64,000 nucleotides of DNA from Cytophaga sp. FL35 (GTDB lineage: Bacteria > Bacteroidota > Bacteroidia > Flavobacteriales > Flavobacteriaceae): assembly GCF_014349235.1 (NCBI RefSeq), contig NZ_JACSOH010000018.1:33468-97467 (forward strand). The letters are read 5' to 3'. Of the stretch, positions 8,532 through 16,310 are shown in pieces. Within the stretch, counting starts at the first letter, position 1. Each line of letters begins with the position of its first letter. The position numbers and the translations under genes were made by a program. The notes beneath the pieces are model-generated. The model worked only from the letters and a program-made list of their open reading frames with translations, ran no database searches and was not told where the DNA came from.

Positions 8532-9383
8532 TTAAAGTAGTTTCTTTTTAATATTGGCCCACCTTAACTTTCTAATGAACACACCTTCTTCTTTAGATAC
8601 TAAAAATTCTTTCTTTTCTTTTTTAGCTTCAAAATAGCCTTTCATGTTATCAATCAATGCGATTGGCTTTCTTTGTTTTAACGCCATTTTTAAGGAGGCT
8701 ATTAGGGTAATTGCCCATCCATAACGCATGGTGTACATGGCCTTTCCCTGTAAAAGCTTCGCTTTGGCATTATAGGCTTTGCCTGTAGGCCTTAGGTGTT
8801 TTACTTTTAAATAATCATCTGTGTATACCTCATAGCCGTTATAAGCTGCCAAGAGCTCATCTACGGTATCCCAGCCCATTGCGGAACGCAATCCTCCAAT
8901 GGCCTTAAAACATCCTTTGGAATAGGCTTTAAACGCTCCTCTAACATGATTTTTGTTCATTGGGTGGTTCAGTGCCCAATTACCCTGTTGATTTTTTTCA
9001 TAAACAAAACCACCTGCAATACCAACATTGGGTTGTCCTTTAAAAATGTACGCTATTTTTTCAAAATAATTGTCAGGTAATATCAGGTCTGCATCCAATT
9101 TCACCAAAAAATCATAGTGGTCATCCAACTGTGACAAACCTTTTTTAAAGGCGTTGACTACTTTGCTTCCTGGCATGTGTTCTGCAGAGGAAGCCGTATT
9201 CAACTTTGTGAATATGGGGCTCAATTTAAGAAATTGGTCCATGATGTCTTCCGTACCATCAGTTGAATTGTCATTTACCAAAACCACTCTGGCAGGTTGA
9301 AGTGATTGTCTTAAAATGGAGGTGAGTGTATCCTTTAAGAAGTCTTCTTCATTATGTGCCGGAATGACAATATAATATCTCAT
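8532..9383 (-). CDS. glycosyltransferase family 2
   Basis: A 283-residue GT-A fold glycosyltransferase. It opens YYIVIPAHNEEDFL and VVLVNDNSTDGT, the nucleotide-sugar binding strand and loop, and has the metal-binding DxD as KLDADLILP in the middle. The C-terminal third is basic and lacks clear membrane spans, so it is cytosolic or peripherally bound. It lies downstream of a small methyltransferase on the same strand, 37 bases away. Donor and acceptor are unknown; transfer to a lipid-linked or cell-surface glycan is the usual role. Confidence 0.9.
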   Translation of the reverse strand: MRYYIVIPAHNEEDFLKDTLTSILRQSLQPARVVLVNDNSTDGTEDIMDQFLKLSPIFTKLNTASSAEHMPGSKVVNAFKKGLSQLDDHYDFLVKLDADLILPDNYFEKIAYIFKGQPNVGIAGGFVYEKNQQGNWALNHPMNKNHVRGAFKAYSKGCFKAIGGLRSAMGWDTVDELLAAYNGYEVYTDDYLKVKHLRPTGKAYNAKAKLLQGKAMYTMRYGWAITLIASLKMALKQRKPIALIDNMKGYFEAKKEKKEFLVSKEEGVFIRKLRWANIKKKLL

Positions 9384-9420
9384 GGATATAATTGGTTGCT
9401 TTTATAAGCCGAGCGAAGAA

Positions 9421-9945
9421 CTATTTTTTTCTTTCGGCATACACAATGTAATATCTTGGTGTGAAACTACGTAAAAGTGGTCTAAGTCCTAGTTTCTTGA
9501 CGGGATTGGTCCATTTTTCTCTGTCCTTTATTTCCCAACCAGCTTTTTCCAATAACCAATCAAACTGCCAATCTTCAAATTCATGATAATGACGGTCCCA
9601 GGGGTCTGTTTTGGATCGGTAGGCAGGTGAGAACCATAATTTTAGCGGTATACTGGCTACTAATTTGTCGGCTTTTATTTCTCTTAAGACATTAAAAGGA
9701 GCCAATAAATGCTCAAAAATTTCAAAAGCCGTTACCACTTGGGCAGTACTATTTTTAACAACTTTGAAATCAAGGTCTAAATCTTCACCTGAAGTATTTT
9801 CTACTTGATACCCTTCTTGTTCCATAATTTCCGAAAACGGATTGCTCACTCCTAAATCCAATATGGTTTCGGCGGTGTCCACATGCTTTTTTAAAAAGGT
9901 GAGCGTGTGTTTAAATCGTTTGTTGGGGTATGTGTTTTCGTACAT
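9421..9945 (-). CDS. class I SAM-dependent methyltransferase-like protein
   Basis: A 174-residue protein with a weak SAM-binding motif, ETILDLGVSNPFSE (residues ~26-39), and a post-motif region TAFEIFEHLLAPFNVLREI resembling the HxxxP/EHL strand of Methyltransf_11/23 enzymes. It is shorter than typical (200-250 residues), and the glycine-rich loop DxGxGxG is reduced to DLGVSNP. It sits between gcvP and a family 2 glycosyltransferase, so glycan or lipid methylation is possible. The substrate is not inferable, and residual activity is uncertain because of the altered loop. Confidence 0.65.
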   Translation of the reverse strand: MYENTYPNKRFKHTLTFLKKHVDTAETILDLGVSNPFSEIMEQEGYQVENTSGEDLDLDFKVVKNSTAQVVTAFEIFEHLLAPFNVLREIKADKLVASIPLKLWFSPAYRSKTDPWDRHYHEFEDWQFDWLLEKAGWEIKDREKWTNPVKKLGLRPLLRSFTPRYYIVYAERKK

Positions 9946-9978
9946 CTTTGCTTTGGTGAAAATTAACCTGGGCTTGTT

Positions 9979-12837
9979 TTAGGATTCCATTTCTTCCGCA
10001 TAGGCCTCCATAGGTGCGCAAGTACACATAAGATTTCTATCACCATAAGCATCATCAACTCGTCTTACCGAAGGCCAAAACTTATTTTCCATTACATACG
10101 GTAATGGGAAGGCTGCCGTATTTCTGCTATAAGGAAATTGCCAATCATCATTCGTTGCCATTTCCAACGTATGGGGTGCGTTCTTTAAAACGTTATTGGG
10201 TTCATTGGCGTTCGCTGCGTCAATTTCCTTTCGTATGGAAATCATGGCATCACAAAACCTATCAAGTTCCGCTTGGCTCTCACTTTCCGTAGGTTCGATC
10301 ATTAATGTGCCAGCTACGGGAAAGGAAAGAGTAGGGGCGTGAAAGCCATAGTCCATAAGTCTTTTGGCTATATCCGTCACCTCAATACCATTCTCTTTGA
10401 ATGGCCTACAGTCTATTATCATCTCATGGGCGGCACGTCCTCTTTCACCAGTATAAAGAACATCAAACTTACCACTAAGTCTGTTTTTTATATAATTGGC
10501 ATTGAGTATGGCCATTTCGGTGGATTTTTTCAATCCGGATTCCCCTAACATTTTAATATATCCGTAGGAAATCAAACATACCAAAGAACTTCCCCATGGC
10601 GCTCCTGAAATTGCCTTGATGCCTTGTTCGCCACCTGTACTTATAATAGGGTTGCCCGGTAAAAAGGGAACCAATTGTTCCGCTACGCAAATAGGGCCCA
10701 CTCCAGGTCCGCCACCACCATGGGGTATGGCAAACGTTTTATGAAGGTTGAGGTGACACACATCTGCACCAATCGTTGCGGGATTGGTAAGGCCAACTTG
10801 TGCATTCATGTTGGCTCCATCCATATACACTTGGCCTCCATGGTCATGGATCAATTGGGTTATATGCTTTATTGACGACTCAAAAACTCCATGGGTGGAA
10901 GGATAGGTTACCATCAACGCCGCTAAGTTTTGCGCATGTTTTTCTACTTTTTCTTCCAGGTCCGCCACATCGATATTGCCCTTTTCATCCGTTTTGGTCA
11001 CTACCACTTTCATACCTGCCATTACTGCGGAAGCCGGATTGGTCCCGTGTGCAGAAGAAGGGATCAGGCAGATATTTCTATGGTCCTCCCCATTACTTTC
11101 GTGATAGGCCCTTATGGCCATAAGCCCCGCGTACTCCCCTTGTGCACCTGAATTTGGCTGAAGTGAAGTAGCCGCAAACCCTGTAATTTTTGTTAGGTCC
11201 TTTTCTAGTTCCTTTAAAACTATTTGGTAACCCTTTGCTTGTTCTATGGGGACAAACGGGTGAATATTGGCCCATCTTGGCATACTCAGGGGAAGCATTT
11301 CAGAAGCGGCATTCAATTTCATAGTGCAACTTCCCAAAGAAATCATGGAATGGTTGAGGGACAGATCCTTGCGTTCCAATTTTTTGATGTAACGCATTAA
11401 TTCCGTTTCCGAGTGGTAGGAATTAAAAACCGTATTGGTCAAAAAGCTGGACGTTCTTTGTAGGTTGGTTGGAATGGCGGTTTCCTCCAACAAATGTTCA
11501 ACAGCGCTTTTTTCTTTGGACAGTGCTTCACCAAATACTTCCAAAATCTGATTTATATCATTAATGGAAGTGGCTTCGTTGACCGATATGGACACGGTAC
11601 CTTCATCAATATACCAAAAATTCACCCCATGTTTTTCCGCTATTGGAAGCAAATGGGCGGTATCCGTTTTAATACAGATAGTGTCAAAGTAAGCGGTATT
11701 CATTTGGTACAAGCCAAGTTTTTCCAATTCGTTGGCGAGGGTAACAGCGGTTCTATGCACCTTGGTTGCAATATATTTTAGACCATCGGGTCCATGATAC
11801 ACTGCGTACATTCCCGCCATAACGGCTAGTAGCACTTGTGCGGTACAAATGTTGGAAGTTGCCTTGTCCCTTTTTATATGTTGCTCACGTGTTTGTAAGG
11901 CCATCCTAAGGGCCGGTTTTCCGTCAATATCCTTGGTTACGCCAATGATTCTACCGGGAATGTTTCTTTTGTACGCTTCTTTTGTAGCAAAGAATGCGGC
12001 GTGTGGCCCACCATATCCTAATGGAATTCCAAATCTTTGTGTGGTTCCCACAACAACATCCACGCCCATTTCACCGGGAGGTGTTAAAAGAACCAAACTT
12101 AAGATATCTGCAGCAACCGCTACTTTAATTTCGTTTTCCTTGGCTTTGGAAACAAAGCCTGTAAGGTCTGTAACTTGACCATATTTGCCCGGGTATTGCA
12201 AAATAGCTCCATAGAATTCAGGGCTGTAATCAAAATCCTCGTGGTTGCCTACCACTAATTCAATACCCAGTGGAGTGGCTCTTGTTTCAAGCAGGTCAAG
12301 GGTTTGCGGCAAAATCTCGTGGGAGACAAAGAATTTTACCGTATTATTTTTCTTTTGTTCCCTGCTTCTTACCTCAAAAAGCATGGTCATGGCTTCGGCC
12401 GCAGCGGTACTTTCATCAAGAAGGGAAGCATTGGCCAACTCCATTCCAGTAAGGTCGCTAATGACTGTTTGAAAATTTAAAAGGGCTTCCAATCTTCCTT
12501 GGGCAATCTCCGCTTGGTAAGGCGTATAGGCCGTATACCAACCCGGGTTTTCAAGTATATTTCTTTTAATGACCGATGGTGTTAGGCTCTCATGGTAGCC
12601 CAATCCTATATAAGTTCTAAAAAGTTGATTTTTTTCGGACAGTTCTTGTATATGGGCCAGGAATTTATGTTCGCTCATGGCTTTATCCAATCCTAAAGGT
12701 TGTTTTAGGCGAATGTCATCAGGGATGGTTTCGTAAATCAACTGGTCTACATTTTCTGTCCCAATGGTTTTAAGCATGTGCTCAAGGTCCTTTTCCTTGA
12801 TTCCTATGTGCCGTGACGCAAATACATCTGTCTTCAT
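9979..12837 (-). CDS. gcvP: glycine dehydrogenase (decarboxylating), P protein
   Basis: The 952-residue single-chain P protein decarboxylates glycine in the glycine cleavage system. The N-terminal half ([17 protein letters not shown] ...) and the C-terminal PLP half are both present. The PLP lysine is in [18 protein letters not shown] (Lys about 700), and [11 protein letters not shown] and [12 protein letters not shown] are standard family blocks. Full length, no frameshift. It is transcribed alone from a candidate box at 12861-12868; no gcvT or gcvH is in the window. It is divergent to the UbiA-like gene. Confidence 0.98.
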   Translation of the reverse strand: MKTDVFASRHIGIKEKDLEHMLKTIGTENVDQLIYETIPDDIRLKQPLGLDKAMSEHKFLAHIQELSEKNQLFRTYIGLGYHESLTPSVIKRNILENPGWYTAYTPYQAEIAQGRLEALLNFQTVISDLTGMELANASLLDESTAAAEAMTMLFEVRSREQKKNNTVKFFVSHEILPQTLDLLETRATPLGIELVVGNHEDFDYSPEFYGAILQYPGKYGQVTDLTGFVSKAKENEIKVAVAADILSLVLLTPPGEMGVDVVVGTTQRFGIPLGYGGPHAAFFATKEAYKRNIPGRIIGVTKDIDGKPALRMALQTREQHIKRDKATSNICTAQVLLAVMAGMYAVYHGPDGLKYIATKVHRTAVTLANELEKLGLYQMNTAYFDTICIKTDTAHLLPIAEKHGVNFWYIDEGTVSISVNEATSINDINQILEVFGEALSKEKSAVEHLLEETAIPTNLQRTSSFLTNTVFNSYHSETELMRYIKKLERKDLSLNHSMISLGSCTMKLNAASEMLPLSMPRWANIHPFVPIEQAKGYQIVLKELEKDLTKITGFAATSLQPNSGAQGEYAGLMAIRAYHESNGEDHRNICLIPSSAHGTNPASAVMAGMKVVVTKTDEKGNIDVADLEEKVEKHAQNLAALMVTYPSTHGVFESSIKHITQLIHDHGGQVYMDGANMNAQVGLTNPATIGADVCHLNLHKTFAIPHGGGGPGVGPICVAEQLVPFLPGNPIISTGGEQGIKAISGAPWGSSLVCLISYGYIKMLGESGLKKSTEMAILNANYIKNRLSGKFDVLYTGERGRAAHEMIIDCRPFKENGIEVTDIAKRLMDYGFHAPTLSFPVAGTLMIEPTESESQAELDRFCDAMISIRKEIDAANANEPNNVLKNAPHTLEMATNDDWQFPYSRNTAAFPLPYVMENKFWPSVRRVDDAYGDRNLMCTCAPMEAYAEEMES

Positions 12838-12860
12838 ATAGTTTCGATAAAAAAGATGTG

Positions 12861-12868
12861 CAAAATTA
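12861..12868 (-). promoter_or_regulatory. candidate -7 box for gcvP (TAATTTTG)
   Basis: Exact TAnnTTTG on the minus strand 23 bases before the gcvP ATG. No riboswitch-like glycine aptamer is evident in this short leader. Confidence 0.45.
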
Positions 12869-12953
12869 GGGATAAATTGCAGAAAAATGTGCCGTTTGCC
12901 GATTCTCTAGAAGAAAGTTTTTAACTGAAAACAAGGGTTATAAACACTTTGGT

Positions 12954-12961
12954 TACATTTG
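12954..12961 (+). promoter_or_regulatory. -7 box abutting start codon of UbiA-like gene (TACATTTG)
   Basis: Exact TAnnTTTG match ending four bases before the ATG at 12966. With the usual spacing, transcription would begin at or within a base or two of the ATG, giving a leaderless mRNA. The same spacing recurs at three other genes in this window. Confidence 0.5.
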
Positions 12962-12965
12962 CTTA

Positions 12966-13805
12966 ATGAGGTGGTTGCAAAGGATTTTTCACTTTTACTT
13001 AGACGCCAGCATACATGTCTCCTTTGCGGTGTTTGCCTTTGTACATATAACAGTTTTGAGACTGCAAATTCCTCTTAACGAACATTTGGCCTGGTTTATG
13101 TTTTTTGGAACCATATGCTGCTACAATTTTATGAAGTATGGTGTAGAGGCCAAAAAGTATATATTGGTAGCCAATAGGTACCATAAGAATATTCAGTTTG
13201 TTAGTTTTTTGGCCTTTGCATTTGCTGTGTATCACTTTTATTATCTGCCTCAAAGCGTTTGGTGGGCCACTGCTATTCTTTTACTACTTACATTTTTATA
13301 TGCCTTGCCCATTTTGCCCCATTCCAAACAACTGCGAAGTTGGGGCGGCATGAAGATTTTTGTTGTGGCCTTGGTATGGGCCGGAACAACGGTCTACCTA
13401 CCTGCATTGGTTGATGGTCTTGTAAACTGGTGGGATGTACATATTGAAGCCATCCGGCGTTTTTTGTTGGTTTTCATCCTGATAATTCCTTTTGAAATCA
13501 GGGATTTAGCATATGATGCTCCAGAATTAAGAACCTTGCCTCAGAGATTTGGAGTGGCCAGAACCAAAGTGTTGGGAGCCTTGGCAAATATCCCATTATT
13601 TTTTTTGGTGCTTTTCAAAGATTCGGTAACGCTCAAAGAAGTAATTGTTTCGGGGATTCTATTTTTATTTCTGGGGTCGCTAATGTTTATAACCAAAAGA
13701 CATCAAAACAAGTATTTTTCATCCTTCTGGGTAGAATCCATACCAATAGGTTTGTGGCTTCTTTATCTTTTAGTAGAGGTTTTATTCTATTCTGCTCCCG
13801 CTTGA
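12966..13805 (+). CDS. UbiA-like polytopic membrane protein lacking first Asp motif
   Basis: A 279-residue protein with seven to nine hydrophobic segments. The block FEIRDLAYDAPELRTLPQRFG (Asp180 and Asp184) resembles the second DxxxD motif of UbiA prenyltransferases, including the following TLP. At the place of the first motif NDxxDxxxD the sequence is NFMKYGVEA (residues 54-62), so none of the three aspartates is kept. UbiA enzymes use both motifs to hold Mg-pyrophosphate, so this is either a divergent enzyme or a non-catalytic relative. It overlaps the convergent small zinc-finger-like gene by 19 bases. Identification as UbiA-like is by motif only. Confidence 0.65.
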   Translation: MRWLQRIFHFYLDASIHVSFAVFAFVHITVLRLQIPLNEHLAWFMFFGTICCYNFMKYGVEAKKYILVANRYHKNIQFVSFLAFAFAVYHFYYLPQSVWWATAILLLLTFLYALPILPHSKQLRSWGGMKIFVVALVWAGTTVYLPALVDGLVNWWDVHIEAIRRFLLVFILIIPFEIRDLAYDAPELRTLPQRFGVARTKVLGALANIPLFFLVLFKDSVTLKEVIVSGILFLFLGSLMFITKRHQNKYFSSFWVESIPIGLWLLYLLVEVLFYSAPA

Positions 13806-14017
13806 AGTTTTTCTTTCATTTTTCTTTTATCCCCTTCTGAAAGACTATTTAGACCAGCTTTATCGCAAAGGTAGGTGAGCTCTTTGTTCTTTTTACTGAA
13901 TTTAGAACAGGTCTTACAGACAACCAAATGAAAGCGCAATTGCAACTTTTCAATGAAAGTAGCCTCATTATACTGGCTCTTATTACAAATTAGGGCGGCT
14001 TTTTTGCAGGAAATCAT
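13787..14017 (-). CDS. small HxxxCxxC protein, probable anti-sigma-like factor
   Basis: A 76-residue soluble protein with Cys4, Cys11 and a His30-x3-Cys34-x2-Cys37 motif (FHLVVCKTC), the zinc-binding signature of ZAS/zf-HC2 anti-sigma factors, followed by a basic C-terminus. It lacks the membrane helix of most anti-sigma factors. It lies 59 bases downstream of an ECF-like sigma gene on the same strand, the usual place for a cognate anti-sigma. The inhibitory or redox-sensing role is inferred from motif and context. Confidence 0.65.
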   Translation of the reverse strand: MISCKKAALICNKSQYNEATFIEKLQLRFHLVVCKTCSKFSKKNKELTYLCDKAGLNSLSEGDKRKMKEKLQAGAE

Positions 14018-14076
14018 TGCGCTACTATTCTATTTTATCTATTGAACGGTGCCCTTTTTAAGGATGTTCCGTTTAC

Positions 14077-14721
14077 TTAATACCATGTTTCATTTAGGCA
14101 GCCCATTAAAGCGGTTCTTGCTCTATGGATCATTACCCAAAGGTTAGACGGATTAATATCCAATTCTTTACAAATATCTTCTGTGCTAATGCCTTGTATG
14201 GTTTTCATGGAGAAAACTTGGGCTTGCTTTTGCGGTAATTTTCCAATACACGATTGTATGGCCAGCCCCAGTTCCTCATTTTCAAGATTGCTGTGTTCAT
14301 AATTGCTGAAAGGATCTGCAATTTGCTCTTCAAGCCAATCTCCTTCCGCGTCTGTTTGGGCGCTATAATTTATTTTTACCTCTGCCTTTCCTTTTTTGGA
14401 ATTGGTCTTACGGTAATGATCTATGACCTTTCTTTTTAAAATAGCAATGAGCCAGGTTCTTTCGGCCGCATCGCCTTTATAATTTTTTGCAGACTTTAAA
14501 CCGGCCAAAAAAGTTTCCTGTACCAAATCCTTTGCTATTTCCGCATCATTAATACGGGCAATGGCATAGTTGAAAAGGTAGTCTGCATATGCATCTACCC
14601 AAGTGTTGGGCTGTAATTGGTTTTTTGCCATACTTGTTCGGTCACTGGTAAAATTACGGGAATTTGATGTAACTACCCTCATTTTAGATTCCTTTTGCTT
14701 TTCGTATTTGATTGCCGCCAT
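14077..14721 (-). CDS. sigma-70 family (ECF-like) RNA polymerase sigma factor
   Basis: Up to 214 residues. Region 2 is TWVDAYADYLFNYAIARINDAEIAKDLVQETFLAGLKS with the KGDAAERTWLIAILKRKVIDHYRK core-binding/-10 segment. Region 4 is IGKLPQKQAQVFSMKTIQGISTEDICKELDINPSNLWVMIHRARTAL. Start choice is uncertain: the ATG at 14721 has an A-rich context, the ATG at 14682 has an AGGA seven bases upstream, and the ATG at 14631 gives MAKNQLQPNTW, close to where region 2 begins. Cytosolic; probably controlled by the small HxxxCxxC protein encoded just downstream. The regulon is unknown. The longest form would start 33 bases from the divergent rhodanese ATG. Confidence 0.88.
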   Translation of the reverse strand: MAAIKYEKQKESKMRVVTSNSRNFTSDRTSMAKNQLQPNTWVDAYADYLFNYAIARINDAEIAKDLVQETFLAGLKSAKNYKGDAAERTWLIAILKRKVIDHYRKTNSKKGKAEVKINYSAQTDAEGDWLEEQIADPFSNYEHSNLENEELGLAIQSCIGKLPQKQAQVFSMKTIQGISTEDICKELDINPSNLWVMIHRARTALMGCLNETWY

Positions 14722-14727
14722 ATTTTT

Positions 14728-14735
14728 TATTTTTG
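14728..14735 (+). promoter_or_regulatory. candidate promoter -7 box for rhodanese gene (TATTTTTG)
   Basis: Exact TAnnTTTG with a TTTG at 14707-14710, a 17-base spacer, and 18 bases to the ATG at 14754. It overlaps the start region of the divergent sigma factor gene. Confidence 0.5.
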
Positions 14736-14753
14736 ATTAAACCTTCAATAGAA

Positions 14754-15113
14754 ATGAAAAAAGTACTAACGCTTCTTTTTCTGGCCACCCTTTTTTGGGG
14801 CTGTGCTCAAAGTAAATCAAAACCTATCACAGAACTTTCACAGAAAGATATAGAATCGTCTATATTGTTGGATGTAAGAACCCCTCAGGAATTTGGGGAA
14901 GGACATTTGGAAGGTGCCGTAAACATGGATTGGTTTGATGAAAGCTTTCAAAAACAGGCGGAAACGTTGGATAAATCAAAACCTATATTGATTTATTGTA
15001 AGATGGGCGGACGCAGCGCCAAAGCCACCCAAAAATTGCAATCCATGGGGTTTGATAATGTAGTCAATCTTTCCGGGGGGTATGATGCCTACGTATCGCA
15101 AAAGAATAATTAA
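14754..15113 (+). CDS. rhodanese-like lipoprotein
   Basis: A 119-residue single-domain rhodanese. The N-terminus MKKVLTLLFLATLFWGC is a lipoprotein signal with acceptor Cys17, so the domain should be periplasmic and membrane-anchored. The active-site loop is YCKMGGRS with catalytic Cys82, preceded by LLDVRTPQEFGEGHLEGAVN, the classic rhodanese start. Starting at 14754 rather than 14712 keeps the signal peptide intact. It presumably carries sulfane sulfur or reacts with thiols in the periplasm; the partner is unknown. Its stop overlaps the convergent nucleotidase by four bases. Confidence 0.9.
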   Translation: MKKVLTLLFLATLFWGCAQSKSKPITELSQKDIESSILLDVRTPQEFGEGHLEGAVNMDWFDESFQKQAETLDKSKPILIYCKMGGRSAKATQKLQSMGFDNVVNLSGGYDAYVSQKNN

Positions 15114-15631
15114 AGCAATTTGGTAGCAACTTCTTCCCAATTGTCCACTCTTTCAAAACCGTTGATATGTACGTTGTGAGGAGAGGTGAAAAGAAGACTC
15201 CTGCCGTCAAAATTTTCAAGGTTATAGCTTCGGTCGTCTATGAGCACATCTCCTTTTAAAATGTGCTTGTTTCCTAGTAAAATACGGTTCTGCCATGGAA
15301 TAAAGGGGAAATGTTCATCTAACCAGTCTGATTTTTCCTCTAATGAATTTGGAAATTGCATAGCGGCAGAGGCAATGTACACATCATGCATTGAACTTAA
15401 TTCCTTTAAGACCACCTTGCTGTTTTCTATGGGTTTCAAGTCCCTAAAAAAGCCTCTATTCCTTGCATGGTTTCGTACACTCAATTGTCTGTCTTCTGGA
15501 ACGGTATGCCAAACTTCCTTGCCCAAACAGTGTTCAAGGGTAAGACATTCTTCAAATTCCTGATTGTAAATTTCTATATGGGCACCATAGGTGTCTGCCA
15601 TAACCTCGTCCATGTCAACAAAAATTGTCAT
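15110..15631 (-). CDS. 5'(3')-deoxyribonucleotidase-like HAD phosphatase
   Basis: A 173-residue protein of the NT5C family of HAD phosphatases, which remove phosphate from dNMPs. The catalytic motif is FVDMDEVMAD with Asp6 and Asp8. SAAMQFPNS lies at the motif II position, and LIDDRSYNLENF near the C-terminus matches motif IV. Length is normal for the bacterial group. It is monocistronic, its 3' end overlapping the convergent rhodanese gene by four bases. Confidence 0.9.
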   Translation of the reverse strand: MTIFVDMDEVMADTYGAHIEIYNQEFEECLTLEHCLGKEVWHTVPEDRQLSVRNHARNRGFFRDLKPIENSKVVLKELSSMHDVYIASAAMQFPNSLEEKSDWLDEHFPFIPWQNRILLGNKHILKGDVLIDDRSYNLENFDGRSLLFTSPHNVHINGFERVDNWEEVATKLL

Positions 15632-15734
15632 TCTAATTTTTTTTCAAATTTCAGAAAATAGGGGGAAAGAGAAAATAGGGAGGATGTTTCTTGCCAATAT
15701 CTTAACAATTACAGCCTGTAGTAAGTTGTGAAAA

Positions 15735-15770
15735 TAAAAAAGAGGGTATCCCCACACCCTCTTTTTCTTA
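15735..15770. terminator. intrinsic terminator downstream of response regulator
   Basis: AGAGGGT - 8-base loop - ACCCTCT (15741-15762) is flanked by A-rich and T-rich runs. On the minus strand it follows the response regulator gene by about 120 bases, so it most likely ends the kinase-regulator operon. No plus-strand gene runs into it. The rest of the 15632-15886 gap shows nothing recognisable. Confidence 0.75.
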
Positions 15771-15886
15771 AAAAATGTTATTGTTAACTAACCTTTTTTA
15801 ACCTACTTATGAGTTGTAAAAGTATAGCAGGGCCAGTTGAAGTGTGTCCGTTATCCTAACTTAAATTGACTCAAAAAGAAATTGGG

Positions 15887-16303
15887 CTATATTTTGCCGT
15901 TTTCCTTCAATCTCTCAATGATAGTCCTTAGTTGGGTTTCCCTAATGGGTTTAACAATGTAGTCTGAAATTTCGCTGATTTTTCTAGACCGCTCTATGTC
16001 CTTTGGGTCCATAGAAGAAGAAACCATATAGATGGTAATCTGTTTGCCCACTTTGGGCTTTATTTTTACATATTCTTCCATAAATTCAAAACCGTCCATG
16101 ATAGGCATATTGATATCTAGGAAAATTACATCGGGGAGCTCTTCGGTATTACTAATATTATCGAGGAAAAAATCCATGGCCTCTGCACCATCTAGAAAAA
16201 CTTGAATTCTATTAACTGAGTTAATTGACTCTAACGCGGCAGACATGGTGTATTGGTAGATGTCGTCATCATCTATAATACAAACATTTACATTTTCATT
16301 CAT
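15887..16303 (-). CDS. single-domain response regulator (CheY-like)
   Basis: A 138-residue receiver domain with no output domain. It has the acidic pocket IIDDDDIYQ (residues 9-17), phosphoacceptor Asp63 in VIFLDINMPIMDG, the conserved Ser/Thr region MVSSSMD and Lys in DYIVKPIRE. It follows the giant PAS histidine kinase after seven bases, so it is almost certainly its phosphorylation target. Without a DNA-binding domain it must act by protein contact, by passing phosphate on, or as a phosphate sink. Confidence 0.95.
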   Translation of the reverse strand: MNENVNVCIIDDDDIYQYTMSAALESINSVNRIQVFLDGAEAMDFFLDNISNTEELPDVIFLDINMPIMDGFEFMEEYVKIKPKVGKQITIYMVSSSMDPKDIERSRKISEISDYIVKPIRETQLRTIIERLKENGKI

Positions 16304-16310
16304 TAAGCAA

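Noticed and set aside
10800..11151. Plus-strand open frames inside gcvP
   Set aside because: They are antisense to a complete, well-conserved gcvP and have no recognisable domain or promoter.
12838..12965. Glycine riboswitch upstream of gcvP
   Set aside because: The gap to the divergent gene is only 128 bases, the predicted gcvP leader is about 20 bases, and no paired aptamer stems are seen.
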